The notes: a model not told the origin generated them from the sequence alone. A stretch of DNA of 64,000 nucleotides from Thinopyrum elongatum (GCA_011799875.1 CM022298.1:53577736-53641735); one strand, 5' to 3'; shown: positions 21,621-33,444, counted from the first letter of the stretch. Made by a program: numbers and translations.

Positions 21621-24600
21621 TTAAGAAGTAGAAGGAAAAAGTTCGGGGTATTCCGCACGAAGATTATCCTCGCGTTCCCAAGTGGCTTCATCTTCAGTAT
21701 GATTTGACCACTGCACTTTGAGGAACTTGGTAACCTTCTGACGGGTCGGACGTTCAGCTTCATCGAGAATGCGGATCGGATGCTCCTTATAAGAAAGGTC
21801 ATGATGCAATTCGAGCATCTCGTGATCCACAGCTCGGTGCGGAGATTCCTTGAAGCATTTACGAAGTTGCGACACATGGAAGACATCGTGGATATGAGAG
21901 AATTGTGGCGGCAATTCCAATTTATACGCCACTTGACCACGTCTAGCAATAATGCGGAAAGGACCAATGTAGCGTGGAGCTAACTTGCCCTTGATTCCAA
22001 AACGATGAGTGCCCTTCATTGGAGTGACACGTAGATAAGCTTGATCACCAGGTTGATAAGTCAAACCCCATCGATTGCGATCATAGTTGCTCTTCTGGCG
22101 GTCCTGAGCTGCTTTGAGGTTTTCACGGACGATACGGACTTGTTTTTCGGCGTGTTGAATAATATCTGGACCCACGAGCGGTCGTTCCCCAGTTTCTGAC
22201 CAATTCAGAGGGGTTCGACATTTACGTCCATAGAGTACTTCGAAGGGGGCCATTTTCAAGCTAGCTTGATAGCTGTTGTTATATGAGAATTCCGCATAAG
22301 GAAGAGATTCTTCCCACTTCTTGCCGAAAGAAATAACACAAGCTTGTAACATGTCTTCAAGAACCTGATTGACTTGCTCAACTTGGCCTTGGGATTGGGG
22401 GTGATAAGCTGAACTCCAGGTAATATGAGTTCCCATAGCTTCTTGGAAACTTTCCCAGAACTTTGATGTGAAAAGACCGCCACGGTCCGAACTAACCTCT
22501 TTCGGAATGCCGTGGAGTAAAACAATTCTGGAGATATATAATTCTGCTAGCTGACTAGCAGTGATGGTCTCTTTGACAGGTAGAAAATGTGCAACTTTAG
22601 AAAGTTGGTCGATGACGACAAGAATAGCATCGTGACCCTTCTGTGACCTGGGAAGTCCTGTAATGAAATCCATCTGAACCTTATCCCATTTCCATAGAGG
22701 AATAGGCAACGATTGCAGAATTCCAGTGGGCTTCTGATGTTCTGCTTTAACGCGACGACACACATCACATTCAGCAACATATCGAGCAATGTCCTGCTTC
22801 ATTCTAGACCACCAGTACCTTTGTCGAAGATCACGATACATTTTGGTGCTACCCGGATGAATAGACAGCGGGGTATCATGGGCCTCCTTCATGACTTTGT
22901 CAGTCATGAGTTCGAAGCGAGGTACCACAATGCGGTTTCTGAAATACAAGGTTCCATCTTCAGACAGCGAGAAATCCCTGTACTTTTCATGGTGAAGATT
23001 TTCCTTCATAAGATCAACTTCAGCATCTTTAGCTTGCACGTTCTTAACAGCTTTCTCAAGATCTGGTTGTATCACAAGGTTATTAAGAGAGCCCTGTGGA
23101 ACAATACGCAGATTCAGCTTGCACAGTTCTTCAAAAAGACGAGGTTGAGCTCGCCTAACCATGAGGTTGTCGCAATAGGACTTGCGGCTTAAGGCATCGG
23201 CCATCACGTTAGCCTTGCCAGGGGTATAGGAAATACCCAAATCATAGTCCGCAATGGCCTCCATCCATCTTTGCTGACGGAGGTTTAGAGATGGCTGAGT
23301 GAACAAGTACTTCAGACTTTTATGATCGGTGTAGATCTCGCAACGATTACCGAGAAGGTAATGTCGCCACAACTGCAGTGCATAGATGACAGCAGCTAGT
23401 TCTAGATCATGTACCGGATAATTCTCTTCATGTGGGCGCAACTGACGAGAGCCATAAGCAATCACTTTACGTTCTTGCATTAGGATACAGCCTAATCCTT
23501 CACGGGATGCGTCACAATAAATCACGAAGTCTTTGCGTGAATCTGGTGGAGCAAGTACTGGGGCAGATGTTAGCTTGTCTTTGAGTGTTTGAAAACTTTC
23601 CTGACATTTGTCTGTCCATTCAAACTTAACGCCCTTGTGAAGCAGATCAGTCAAAGGCTTAGCAATCTTGGAAAAATTCTCGACAAAACGACGGCAATAA
23701 CTTGCAAGGCCGAGAAAGCTTCTCACTTGCTTGACGTTCTTCGGAGGGGTCCAGTCAAGAATAGACTGAACTCGTTCTGGGTTAACAGTGATGCCATCCT
23801 TGGAAATCACATGACCAAGGTAAGTTACTTCAGAAAGCCAGAATTCACATTTGGAGTATTTGGCATACAACTGGTGTTCTCGGAGCCTTTCAAGTACAAG
23901 ACGAAGGTGTTCAGCGTGTTCTTCTTTATTCTTTGAATAAACCAGAATATCATCCAGATATACCACGACAAATTTATCGAGATAATCCATAAAGATGTAA
24001 TTCATCAGACGGGAGAATGTGGCTGGAGCATTTGTTAAACCAAATGACATGACAGTGTACTCATAAGAGCCATAGCGAGTAACAAATGCAGTCTTGGGAA
24101 TATCCTCTTCACGAACATGGATCTGGTGGTATCCCAATCTCAAATCAAGCTTAGAGAATACTGAGGAACCAGCAAGTTGATCATATAAATCATTGATCCA
24201 AGGAAGCGGATATTTATTCTGAATTGTGGCTTGGTTAATGGGCCGATAATCCTGAACCAATCGGTTAGTTCCATCCTTCTTCTTAACGAAGAGTGAAGGT
24301 GCTCCCCAAGCAGAGGAACTGGGGCGGATGAAACCTTTCTTAAGTGACGTGTCGATTTCTTCCTTAAGCTCGAGAAGATGATGCGGAGGCATCTTATAAG
24401 GACGCTTCGCAATAGGAGTAGTGCCTGGTTTCAAGTCGATGACAAACTCGACAGCTCTAGCAGGGGGTATTCCTGGAAGTTCTTCTGGAAATACATCTTG
24501 AAAATCACGAACCACTGGAACGTTCTCGATGCCTTCAAGAGGTGAACCATTCAATGCATTCAGAATATATATCTGAGCTTCGGCGTCCTGAGCTATTTGG

Positions 24601-25973
24601 GCTGAGTATTTGACTGTCTGGCCAGAAGGGTGTGTGAGGCGGACTGTTTCAGTGGCACAGTCAATCAAAGCTTTATGAGGCTTCAACCAGTCCATACCCA
24701 GAATAATGTCTATGTTGGAGGTCTTGAGAGCAATGAGAGAAACGGGGAACATCAATCCTCCAATCACAATGTGGTTACCGTGGCTTACCATGGTAGTTTG
24801 CCAATTAGCCCCGGGTGACTGGATTACTAACGGGGTGGACATCTCCTCGAAAGGTATATCATGGCTTCGCGCAAAACTTTTGGACATGAAGGAGTGCGAT
24901 GCTCCAGAATCAAAGAGGACTGAAGCTGGGATTGAATTCACTAGAAGGGTGCCCATCACAATTTTGGGGTCCTGTCGAGCTTCTTCCATGTTGACTTGGT
25001 TGACATGGACCCGAACTATAGCAGACGGCCTGGCATTACAGTTTCTGAGACGACGGTTCCGACAGCTTTTCTTGCGACCAACAGGAGGACGTGGTGCGTC
25101 CTGATGAAAAGCCATAGCATCAGGCAGTCCATCATGAACCGTTAGCTGTCTCGGCGGTAAAGGCAGACGAGGTGCAACATATGACGGCCTTGGTGTTGGA
25201 GCAGGTCGGTGATGTATATTGTGCGGGATCCACACTCGACGCTTCTGAGCAGGCTTACTCGAGGATGAGGCAGCTCCATGAGTGCGCTTGAGCGACTCCT
25301 GGCATTCAGTCAGAGCTGTTTCAATTTGAAAAGATTTGCTGACAAGCATTGCGAAGTCTGTGCAATCATGGACTGCAAGTGCAAGTTTTATGTCAGTACG
25401 GAGTCCTTCACGGAATTTATCCTGCTTGCGAGCGTCAGTGCAGACGTCATCTTCAGCATAGCGGGACAATTCAAGAAACTTCCTCTGATATTCATCCACA
25501 GTCATTGTGCCCTGTGTAAGTTTGCGGAACTCCTGTTTCTTCTGGTCCATCAGACCTTGAGGAATGTACTGTGCATGAAAAGCTGACTGAAATTGCTGCC
25601 AAGTGGTTACTGTTTCAGCAGGCAACATATCCTTGTGGCCTTCCCACCATTGAGCAGCTGATCCCCTCAGGTGATACGTCGCATAGGTGACGTAACTGTC
25701 AGGGATAACATTCGCCGACTTCATCTGGAAGGCAATGTCACGGAGCCAATCATCAGCGTCCATTGGATTAGTCGAGCTGCGAAAAGTGGATGGATTGAGG
25801 CGCACGAATTCTGGCAGAGTTATTGGAGCAGACTGTTGCTGAGCATTCTGAGTTGGGAATTGAGCCATTAGTCCGGTCATAAACTGACGGTTGAGTTCAA
25901 ACTGCTGACGGTTGAGTTCAAACTGATGCATCATTGCGGCAATATAGGGTGGAGGTGGAGGGTCGTCAGCCAT
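21621..25973 (-). CDS. Chromovirus Gag-Pol polyprotein with chromodomain
   Basis: One open frame of 1450 codons beginning [10 protein letters not shown]. Gag domain about residues 80-215 ([28 protein letters not shown]). The expected CCHC zinc knuckle is missing: the span at about residues 300-325 reads [19 protein letters not shown], with only two Cys and no His. Aspartic protease LFDSGAS at about 353-359. RT with [12 protein letters not shown] and the YLDD catalytic box at about 672-675. RNase H with YCDAS at about 817, then HDLELAA and YTDHKSL. Integrase with an H2C2 finger ([11 protein letters not shown] to CDVC), then MDFITG (about 1101), SSDRGG and VEQVNQ, with D-35-E spacing. Chromodomain in the last ~60 residues ([19 protein letters not shown]), which in this clade guides integration to heterochromatin. 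Catalytic residues look kept; loss of the knuckle makes RNA packaging doubtful. Length fits a Tekay/Del-type element. Confidence 0.92.
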   Translation of the reverse strand: MADDPPPPPYIAAMMHQFELNRQQFELNRQFMTGLMAQFPTQNAQQQSAPITLPEFVRLNPSTFRSSTNPMDADDWLRDIAFQMKSANVIPDSYVTYATYHLRGSAAQWWEGHKDMLPAETVTTWQQFQSAFHAQYIPQGLMDQKKQEFRKLTQGTMTVDEYQRKFLELSRYAEDDVCTDARKQDKFREGLRTDIKLALAVHDCTDFAMLVSKSFQIETALTECQESLKRTHGAASSSSKPAQKRRVWIPHNIHHRPAPTPRPSYVAPRLPLPPRQLTVHDGLPDAMAFHQDAPRPPVGRKKSCRNRRLRNCNARPSAIVRVHVNQVNMEEARQDPKIVMGTLLVNSIPASVLFDSGASHSFMSKSFARSHDIPFEEMSTPLVIQSPGANWQTTMVSHGNHIVIGGLMFPVSLIALKTSNIDIILGMDWLKPHKALIDCATETVRLTHPSGQTVKYSAQIAQDAEAQIYILNALNGSPLEGIENVPVVRDFQDVFPEELPGIPPARAVEFVIDLKPGTTPIAKRPYKMPPHHLLELKEEIDTSLKKGFIRPSSSAWGAPSLFVKKKDGTNRLVQDYRPINQATIQNKYPLPWINDLYDQLAGSSVFSKLDLRLGYHQIHVREEDIPKTAFVTRYGSYEYTVMSFGLTNAPATFSRLMNYIFMDYLDKFVVVYLDDILVYSKNKEEHAEHLRLVLERLREHQLYAKYSKCEFWLSEVTYLGHVISKDGITVNPERVQSILDWTPPKNVKQVRSFLGLASYCRRFVENFSKIAKPLTDLLHKGVKFEWTDKCQESFQTLKDKLTSAPVLAPPDSRKDFVIYCDASREGLGCILMQERKVIAYGSRQLRPHEENYPVHDLELAAVIYALQLWRHYLLGNRCEIYTDHKSLKYLFTQPSLNLRQQRWMEAIADYDLGISYTPGKANVMADALSRKSYCDNLMVRRAQPRLFEELCKLNLRIVPQGSLNNLVIQPDLEKAVKNVQAKDAEVDLMKENLHHEKYRDFSLSEDGTLYFRNRIVVPRFELMTDKVMKEAHDTPLSIHPGSTKMYRDLRQRYWWSRMKQDIARYVAECDVCRRVKAEHQKPTGILQSLPIPLWKWDKVQMDFITGLPRSQKGHDAILVVIDQLSKVAHFLPVKETITASQLAELYISRIVLLHGIPKEVSSDRGGLFTSKFWESFQEAMGTHITWSSAYHPQSQGQVEQVNQVLEDMLQACVISFGKKWEESLPYAEFSYNNSYQASLKMAPFEVLYGRKCRTPLNWSETGERPLVGPDIIQHAEKQVRIVRENLKAAQDRQKSNYDRNRWGLTYQPGDQAYLRVTPMKGTHRFGIKGKLAPRYIGPFRIIARRGQVAYKLELPPQFSHIHDVFHVSQLRKCFKESPHRAVDHEMLELHHDLSYKEHPIRILDEAERPTRQKVTKFLKVQWSNHTEDEATWEREDNLRAEYPELFPSTS

Positions 25974-26576
25974 CCTGTCAATTCAACAGGGGCAGTTTAG
26001 CAAGTAAAACTGCAGGTGTATGGAATTATTCATGAAGTAACACGGGAAAGAACAGGAAAGGCATTAGATATATGATAGTAGTCGTTAAAGACATACCAAT
26101 CCATGCACTGAGTTGGATTCAAACGGATAGTACGCGCACGGGAACGCTCGCAGCTAGACAAACTAGGCGGCGCGCAGGCACGCGATATGGAAGTACACAA
26201 CGAGACATAGCAAAGGCTACATCAACGTCGGAGAAAACTGTGGGAGCGAGGAATCTGCAAGTGACAACACAGGGTGCCCTCGATCAGAGGATCCTGCCAG
26301 CAGAATCTGGCCCGCAATCTTGAAGTAAGGGGAGAAATTTTCAGAACACCGGGTGGATGTGATCACGAGAACCTAATGTTGGAGTTAGTAAATTTTTAAC
26401 CCGAATAGATGAGAGATCAGAGTCCCAGAGTAAAGGTCGAGGAGTAAAAGATCCTAATACCACCCAATTGGCGACGTGGGCCCGTAAGCCACACCGCCAT
26501 GTTAGTAAAACAGTTTTTGGACCACTAGACTCAACTTCGGCCAAGGAGTTGGAAAGGGGGGTTCCTACAGTCAGTC
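25974..26576 (-). other. B leader between PBS and gag
   Basis: About 600 bp with no supported ORF, as expected for the untranslated leader. Confidence 0.7.
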
Positions 26577-26589
26577 GGCTCTGATACCA
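26577..26589 (-). other. Primer-binding site of B
   Basis: Minus strand TGGTATCAGAGCC, the exact initiator-Met tRNA complement, three bases from the LTR end. Confidence 0.9.
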
Positions 26590-26592
26590 ACT

Positions 26593-28884
26593 TGTGACGC
26601 CCCCGGCCCGATCGTGCACTAATCATACACGCAAATGCACACGATCAAATGCAAGCATGAGAAAATAGAATGGGCGATAATGGGATGATCAAAGGGGGGG
26701 CTTGCCTGGTTGCTCGGCGGCAAGGGCAAGGTCGTCAATGGTGTCTTCAGGCTCCGGAGCTGCGGCAGTACCGGGAACTGCGTCGGGGTCTAACAAGAGG
26801 GAAGAGGGGGAGGAAACAGTATAAATATAGAGCAAACAAGTGCTACACAACGTATGACATGACAGTAAGCAGTGCCGGGTGTGTCCTAACGTATGATTGC
26901 ACGTCACCGAGGAAGAGGGAATCCATCCGGGAATGTTTTCCCGGTTCCGGACATTTGTCAGACAGATGACCGGAGAGGGATGGTTGCATGTTCGCTATGT
27001 TAGGGACGCGTGGCGGACGAACGGTCCGCGTATTCGGATTTGTCTCGTCATTCTGATCAACTTTCATGTACAAAGTTTTTCGATCTGAGCTACGGTTAAT
27101 TTTTCTATGATTTTCCGAAGTTTTAGGCATTTTCTGAAATTACTGAAATTCTACTAAGTCCTCAGTTTTAAACATCATTTAGCTGTTTTCCAGAGGCTAT
27201 AACTAGTGTTCTATTTATCCTATGAATTGGCGCCTTTTACCAATATTGATCATTTTCCTGTGGTCTACAAGATGGTATCAATTGCATCTCTGTTAGATCC
27301 CTATAACTTGTTTATTTTCTACTCCAAAGTTGCTATGGCAGTATATCTGTTATTAGTTCTTCCAGTTAACAGAACATAGACTTTTGTCATTTTCATAGGA
27401 ATTAATCCAGGCAACTTTTGGATTTGGTCCAATGGAAAGAATTAAACCTTGTCAAGTGTACTACCCACACATATTTATTTTAGCTATGTTAAGCTTTGTT
27501 TAGTTGCTGTTTTGAGGCTGTTCAGGGGGCTATCCAGTGCAGTTTTAGAAAAGCTAGCAGCTGTTACTGTAGCAGCGCTGCACTAGCAGCAGCAGGCAGC
27601 GAGCAGGACGCGGGGCAGTGGCGGACGAGGGCGCTGCGAGGCCGGTCGACGGCGGGGGAGGCCGGAGGTTGGGGGGGGGGGTGATCATAGGGTGCCTCGC
27701 CACGCACTACACGCACCCCGCACACACACAAGCACACTCACACACACCACGCTGCACACACACAGCACACTCACACACCACGGCCATGGCCTTGGCCTTG
27801 GCCAAGCCATGGCCAGTAGCAGCAGCAGCGTTGCAGCAGCATCACAGGCAGCAGCAGCAGGGGGCATGGCCAGGGGCGAGCATGAGGCGCGGACGCCTGT
27901 GGACGCGCACGGGCCAGTCGGGCGCGAGGCGCGGGCGTGGCCTCCGGACAGTGAGCGCGAACGGCGGCGAGCACGGCGGGTCTCGGGCGCAGCCGAAGCT
28001 CAGTGCAGGAGCGGGGCGAGCGGAGGGGACACGGCGGATGACGTCCTATGATCAGACAGAGAGGAGAGGGGAAGACGAACGCGGGGACGGGGAGCTCACT
28101 CCCGGTGTCGATGTACGCCGGTGAGGCTCGAGGAAGCCGGCGAGGAGGGGACGGGGACGAGCGACGGCGACGTGGCGACGGGCATCGGGGCGGCGTCCTC
28201 AGCGAGCGGCGACGAGCAGCAGAGGGGCGAGATGGGGGCGCGAGGAGGAGGGCTGGTGCTGCTCTTAACCTAACCCATCGACCACGCGATGCACGCCACG
28301 TGCGGCATCGAGTGAGCGTGCGGCCATGGCGCCTCTGCCTCTAGTGCGCGGCTGGAGGTGGATGATAGGCCGACCGGTTTTGGGCCAGGCCAGCCTGTAG
28401 CTAACCCGGGCCAAGTGCACAGTGCACGTTTGCTCTTTTCTTTTATTCATTTCTCGGGTTTTTCTTTTAGCTCTCGGTCTTGCATTAATTCTTGTGCCAA
28501 ATGACTTTTATAAATTATGGAGTTGTGCCAGACAAATACACTGCAATATATAGCATTGCCACAAAAAGTTTGGCACATTAATAAATAGTTTGTATTTGTT
28601 TATTATTCAAAAGGAATTTAAATAAGTATTTTACCTACTGTTTTAATTACTTAGATGCATTAAAATACTTTATAAAAATGTGGTTTCAACATGACAAATA
28701 TCCAGAGAATATTTGCCACACTTCGAACAATTTTGTCTTGACATTTGAAAACTTTTAAAGTTTGACTTGATTTTTAAATTGAATTTGAATCAGTTTTGAA
28801 CTAACGCGAGATTAACAACAGTAATCATGATGACGTGGCATCATTAGCAGAGGGTTACTGTAGATTAACTATCCGGGCGTTACA
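26593..28884 (-). repeat. B 5' LTR with ~1.86-kb internal deletion
   Basis: 2292 bp. Both termini match the other LTR, but the stretch corresponding to about 17512-19369 is absent; the joint reads GATCAAATGCAAGC. The lost part is close to the LTR 3' end on the minus strand, so it probably includes most of R/U5. A ~19-bp extra duplication (GAGGCTCGAGGAAGCCGG type) is present near 28125. Since LTRs are copied from one template at insertion, the deletion must be later than insertion. Confidence 0.88.
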
Positions 28885-28889
28885 GTAGA
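28885..28889. repeat. Target-site duplication of B (right)
   Basis: GTAGA immediately after the LTR end, matching 17451-17455. Confidence 0.9.
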
Positions 28890-28891
28890 TC

Positions 28892-28909
28892 TCCCCGGCA
28901 ATGGCGCCA
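28892..28909 (-). other. Primer-binding site of unit C
   Basis: Minus strand TGGCGCCATTGCCGGGGA, one base different from the tRNA-Asp complement found in unit D and element A. It lies three bases from B's target duplication. Confidence 0.8.
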
Positions 28910-28920
28910 GAAATTCTTCC

Positions 28921-29297
28921 TGCTACTTCTAGAGCTTGCGTTGGTTTTTCCCTTGAAGAGGAAAGGGTGATGCAGCACAGTAGAGATAAGTATTTCGCTC
29001 AGTTAAGAACCAAGGTATCAATCCAGTAGGAGAAATGCGCAAGTCCCCAATAGATGCACCTGCACAAACAATCAAACACTTGCACCCAACGCAAATAAAG
29101 GGGTTGTCAATCCCTTCACGGTCACTTGCAAAGGTGAGATCTGATAGAGATAAATAAAACTAAACAAAAGATAAAATATTTTTGGGTTTTTTTGGTTTAT
29201 AGATCTAAAAATAAAAGATTGTAAAATAGTAGACCGGAAACTAAGATGATGGAAAATAGACCCGGGGGCCATAGGTTTCACTAGAAGCTTCTCTCTG
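28921..29297 (-). repeat. Unit C 5' LTR remnant
   Basis: On the minus strand this is the last ~377 bp of a Sabrina-like LTR, ending GTAGCA at 28921. It matches 31483-31855 in unit D. At about 29297 it switches abruptly to the 3' non-coding region of unit D, so the upstream ~1.2 kb of the LTR is lost. Confidence 0.75.
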
Positions 29298-29563
29298 AAA
29301 AATTAGGAAAACAGAGGCTATCTGTATATCAATCTTGTGTAAAACATTCAGAGTTTTTCCATGCTCCAGTGAATTTAAACAATTCTGGGACTGGGCGCAA
29401 AAGTTTCTGTTTTTTAGCAGGATCAAATCAACTATCACCGTAAGCCATCCCAAAGGTCTTAATTGGCACAAACACTAATTAAAACATAAAACCACATCTA
29501 ACCAGAGGCTAGATGAATTATTTATTGAAAAACAGAAGCAAAAACCAAAAACCAAAAATAAAA

Positions 29564-29586
29564 TTGGGTTGCCTCCCAACAAGCAC
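29564..29586 (-). promoter_or_regulatory. Conserved hairpin after ORF (unit D)
   Basis: Minus strand TTGTTGGGAGGCAACCCAA with the same position relative to the stop codon as in unit C. Confidence 0.45.
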
Positions 29587-29812
29587 TATTGTTTAACGCC
29601 CTTAGCTAGGCATAAAAACACAAATAGATCTAGGTATTGTCATCTTTGGTATGCAATCCGTAAGTAGCTCTCATAATAGATTCATATGGAAATTTAATTT
29701 TCTTTCTTGGAAAGTGTTCCATGCCCTTCCTTAACGAAAATTGAAATCTAATGTTTCCTTCTTTCATATCAATAATTGCACTAATCGTTCTAAGGAAAGG
29801 TCTACCAAGAAT

Positions 29813-29820
29813 AATAGGAC
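29813..29820. repeat. 8-bp target duplication of MITE (left)
   Basis: AATAGGAC, repeated at 30292-30299. The uninterrupted site is seen in unit C near 15358. Confidence 0.88.
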
Positions 29821-30291
29821 CACTGTTCAAAAAATCTTCCGATTCAGTGATTCATCGTCCGATTTATCACTACTCTTGGGGTGACCGATAAGATTATGCC
29901 TTATCTTCACCGTTTATCCTTTGGGCCAATTTATCGCTACAACAAGTGATTTATTAGGAATCTACTGATATTTCAGGCGTATTCATAGCACTATATTTGC
30001 AAAAACTATGTTTATTTTCGTTTTGTGGACCTTGTTACGCTATATGTATTGTTGTCCTATTTTGTTTGTCATTATACGAGGATTCAAACATCAGTAATCA
30101 AGGTAACACTTCTGTCCAATATTGTTTTGGTGTTGAATATAGCATATTTTAGTGTTGGAAACCTGAGATTTGCACACAAAAAATGGCCGATTAATAGTCG
30201 ACCGATAAAATCGATTAATCGACCGATTTCTGATTAATCTCTAATCCCCAGCTGACCGAGATGCTAACGATAAGCGATATCCTCAACATTG
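29821..30291. mobile_element. hAT-like MITE, 471 bp
   Basis: Insertion in unit D compared with unit C. It has an 8-bp duplication (AATAGGAC) and short imperfect inverted ends: CACTGTTCAA on the left, and CAATGTTGAG read inward from the right. The interior is rich in GATTAATCGACCGAT-like words and has no transposase. An 8-bp duplication with CA-TGTT ends is a hAT hallmark. Confidence 0.8.
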
Positions 30292-31453
30292 AATAGGACA
30301 TGTAGGATTGCAATCTATATCAAGAACAATGAAATCTACGGGCACATAATTCCTATTTGCAACAATAAGAACATCATTAATCCTTCCCATAGGTTTCTTA
30401 ATAGTGGAATCCGCAAGATGCAAATTTAAAGAATAATCATCAAATTCACGGAAACCTTACACATCACATAAAGTTTTTGGAATCGTGGAAGCGCTAGCAC
30501 CCAAATCACACAAAGCATGTCACTCATAATCTTTAACCTTAATCTTAATAGTAGGTTCCCACTCATCATAAAATTTTCTAGGGATAGAAACTTCCAATTC
30601 GAGCTTTTCTTCAAAAGATTGCATCATAGCATCAATGATATGTTTTGTAAAAGCTTTGTTTTGATTATAAGCATGAGGAGAATTCAACATGGATTGCAAC
30701 AAGGAAATACTATCTATTAAAGAACAATTATCATAATTAAATTCCTTGAAATCCAAAAGAGTGGGTTCATTGCTACTTAAAGTTTTGACCTCTCCAATCC
30801 CACTTTTATCAATTTTTGCATCAAGATCTAAAAACTCCGAATCATTGGGACGCCTTTTAACTAAAGTTGACTCATCTCCAGTCCCATCTTTATCAAGATT
30901 TATATTGGAAAACAAAGATTCAATAGGAGTCACATCAATCACTTTAAGATCTTCATCATTATTTAAAGACTCTAGTTTAGTGGCCATCTTATTTACTAAG
31001 GTAGCTTGTTTATCAGAAATTTGGCCAACTAAATTTTCAAGGTGAGCGAACTGAGATTTCAAACCATAAAATTCCTTAGACATATCATCGAGCTCTTTAT
31101 TCATGTACTCCATAAAACTTTTCTGCTCCTTAGGCCCATTTCTAAATAAATTATTATGCTCAAATTGCAAAGACATGAAGCTCCTAACATTACTTTTGAT
31201 TTCTTCTAACCTCTTATAGTAAGGATCAGAATTCTTAGGCTGAGCCATCGTGACAAAGCAAGCAATCCAGCACACGAGCACACAAAAAGCAAATGAAGAA
31301 CATGAACGGAAGAGGGGCAAAGAAAAGGCAAATCTTTTTGAAAATCGTTTTAGAAGTGGGGGAGAGAAAAACGAGAGGCGAATGGCGAATAATGTAATGC
31401 AAGAGATGAGAGTTTATGATGGGTACTTGGTATGTCTTGACTTGGCATAGATC

Positions 31454-31471
31454 TCCCCGGCAACGGCGCCA
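31454..31471 (-). other. Primer-binding site of unit D
   Basis: Minus strand TGGCGCCGTTGCCGGGGA, an exact complement of plant tRNA-Asp 3' ends, 11 bases from the LTR end. Confidence 0.85.
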
Positions 31472-31482
31472 GAAATTCTTCC

Positions 31483-33069
31483 TGCTACTTCTTGACCTTG
31501 CGTTGGTTTTTCCCTTGAAGAGGAAAGGGTGATGCAGCAAACTAGAGATAAGTATGTCCCTCGGTTTGAGAACCAAGGTATCAATCCACTAGAGACAACG
31601 CACAAATCACCGAATACCTGCACAAACAATCAAAAAACTTGCACCCAACATGATAAAGGGGTTGTCAATCCCTTCACGGTTACTTGCAAAAGTGAGATCT
31701 GATAGAGATAGATGAGAGTAAACAAATGGTAAAAGTAAATATTTTTCGTATTTTTGGTTTATAGATCGGAAAGTAAAAGATTTCAAAATAGTAGATCAAA
31801 AACTTATATGATGGAAAATAGACTCGGGGGCCATAGGTTTCACTAGAGGCTTCTCTCAAGATAGCAAATAATATGGTGGGTGAACAAATTACTGCCGAGC
31901 AATTGATAGAAAAGCGCAAAGTTATGACGATATCTAAGGCAATGATCAAGAATATAGGCATCACGTCCGTGTCAAGTAGACCGAAATGATTCTGCATCTA
32001 CTACTATTACTCCACACATCGACCGACTCCTGCCTGCATCTAGAGTATTAAGTTCATGAAGAACAGAGTAACGCATTAAGTAAGATGACATGATGTAGAG
32101 GAATAAACTCAAGCAATATGATGTAAACCCCATCTTTTTATCTTCAATGGCAATAATACAATAAGTGCCTTGCTGCCCCTACTGTCACTGGGAAAGGACA
32201 CCGCAAGATTGAACCCAAAGCTAAGCACTTCTCCCATTGCAAGAAAAACCAATCTAGTTGGCCAAACCAAACCGATAGTTCGAAGAGAATTACAAAGATA
32301 CCAAATCATGCATAAAAGAATTCAGAGAAGATTAAAAGAATATTCATAGATAAGCTGATCATAAATCCATAATTCATCGGATCTCGGCAAACACACCGCA
32401 AAAGAGTATTACATCGGATAGATCTCCAAGAACATCGAGGAGAACATGGTATTGAGAATCAAAGAGATAGAAGAAGCCATCTAGCTACTAGCTATGGACC
32501 TGTAGGTCTGTGGTAAACTACTCAAGCTTCATCGGAAGGGCAATAGAGTTGATGTAGAAGCCCTCCGTGATCGAATCCCCCTCCGGCAGGGTGCCGGAAA
32601 AGGTCCCTAGATGGGATCTCACGGGTACAGAAGGTTGCGGCGGTGGAAAAGTGTTTTCATGGATGCCCCTGGTGGCTTGGGAATATTTGTGAATATATAG
32701 GGGAAAGAATTAGGTCAGGAGGGTCACGGGGGGCCCACAAGACAGGGGGGCGCGCCCTACACCCTAGGCGCGCCCTCCACCCTTGTGACCGCCTCATGGC
32801 TCCTCTGACTTCATCTCCAAGTCTCTTGGGTGTCTTATGGTCCAAGAAAAATCATCGCGAAGGTTTTATTCCGTTTGGACTCCGTTTGGTATTCCTTTTC
32901 TGCGAAACTCTAAAACAAGGAAAAAACTGGAACTGGCACTGGGCCCTAGGTTAATAGGTTAGTCCTAAAAATAATATAAAATAGCATATTAATGCATATA
33001 AAACATCCAAAACAGATAATATAATAGCATGGAACAATCAAAAATTATAGATATGTTGGAGACGTATCA
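31483..33069 (-). repeat. Unit D 5' LTR (1587 bp)
   Basis: Minus strand from TGATACGTCTCC to AAGTAGCA. Its length and sequence match the solo LTR at 39336-40921 (1586 bp). A TATA-like tract lies near 32692-32699. The duplication expected at 33070-33074 (GATGG) is not found at the left end because unit C is truncated there. Confidence 0.85.
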
Positions 33070-33444
33070 GATGGAAGCCATGATGGCATAGACAAGGTTG
33101 CTTCCTCGTGGAACCTTTATGGGTAAAGCCCTCCCTGACTACTCCTCGCCAAAAACTGTTCCCTCCGTCAATTGAAGTCTCCATCAACATGGACTATATG
33201 TAGCACCACCTATCAGAACACGCCAAAATCAAGTGTGTCTTCATTGCGTTGATTTCTCCTATCCCTCCTTTACGTTCTATGCAAGTTGTTACTTTCCGCT
33301 GCCCTACTATCTAGAGCATGTTGTGATGTTGCTTGACTTGTGTGAATTGCCTAAATTTTCCAAGAACTAAAATTGGGAAAATGATAGATTTTATTTGTTA
33401 AGTAGTCAAATCACCTCCACAGTAGACCTACTTACGCTCCTACA
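33070..33444 (+). mobile_element. LTR fragment, inverted copy
   Basis: Matches the reverse complement of 4202-4575 and ends in CTCCTACA at 33444. Unit D's LTR interrupts it at 33070. Confidence 0.6.

Larger units (their letters stand above)
17456..28884 (-). mobile_element. Tekay-type chromovirus B, near complete
   Basis: Gypsy retrotransposon on the minus strand with perfect 5-bp duplication (GTAGA). Order on the minus strand: 5' LTR (28884 to 26593), initiator-Met PBS (26589 to 26577), one gag-pol ORF with C-terminal chromodomain, purine-rich PPT next to 21585, 3' LTR (21584 to 17456). The two LTRs look only a few percent different by eye where they overlap, so insertion is fairly recent. 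The 5' LTR has lost about 1.86 kb. It interrupts unit C between PBS and gag. A solo LTR of related type is at 55841. Confidence 0.9.
13067..29297 (-). mobile_element. Sabrina-like gypsy unit C, split by B
   Basis: Minus-oriented unit: LTR remnant (28921-29297), PBS (28892-28909), gag-protease ORF (15177-17263) and 3' non-coding region (to 13067). Chromovirus B (17456-28884, duplication GTAGA) separates the PBS from gag. The unit lacks pol, its 3' LTR and most of its 5' LTR. The PBS matches tRNA-Asp, as in Athila-lineage elements. The name Sabrina-like is from recall of the LTR start and downstream AAGCTTGGGGATGC words. Confidence 0.75.
29630..31248 (-). pseudogene. Alternative short Gag-protease ORF of unit D (broken)
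   Basis: The start ATG at 31248 gives MAQPKNSDPYYKRLEEIK. The first ~95 residues are unrelated to unit C's Gag and look helical and charged (NLFRNGPKEQKSFMEYMNKE, AHLENLVGQISDKQ). From NNDEDLKVIDVTPIE onward the protein matches unit C (DKSGIGEVKTL, VSIPRKFYDEWEPT). At 30519 a TGA replaces a Cys codon just before the ALCDLGAS protease site, and a TAA follows near 30457 (Leu codon TTA changed). A hAT-like MITE (29821-30291) splits the part encoding ILGRPFL. The classical retrotransposon Gag domain and the Asn/Gly-rich stretch are absent by architecture, not by decay. No pol. Confidence 0.75.
29298..33069 (-). mobile_element. Sabrina-like gypsy unit D
   Basis: Minus-oriented: 5' LTR (31483-33069), tRNA-Asp PBS (31454-31471), short leader, gag-pro-like ORF (29630-31248), start of 3' non-coding region (to 29298). 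It then runs directly into unit C's LTR remnant, giving an LTR-internal-LTR-internal array on one strand. The LTR start at 33069 abuts the inverted block homologous to 4.2-4.6 kb. Confidence 0.75.

Noticed and set aside
28892..28909. tRNA-Asp-like sequence as a tRNA gene fragment
   Set aside because: Only 18 bases complementary to the tRNA 3' end next to an LTR end; it is a primer-binding site.
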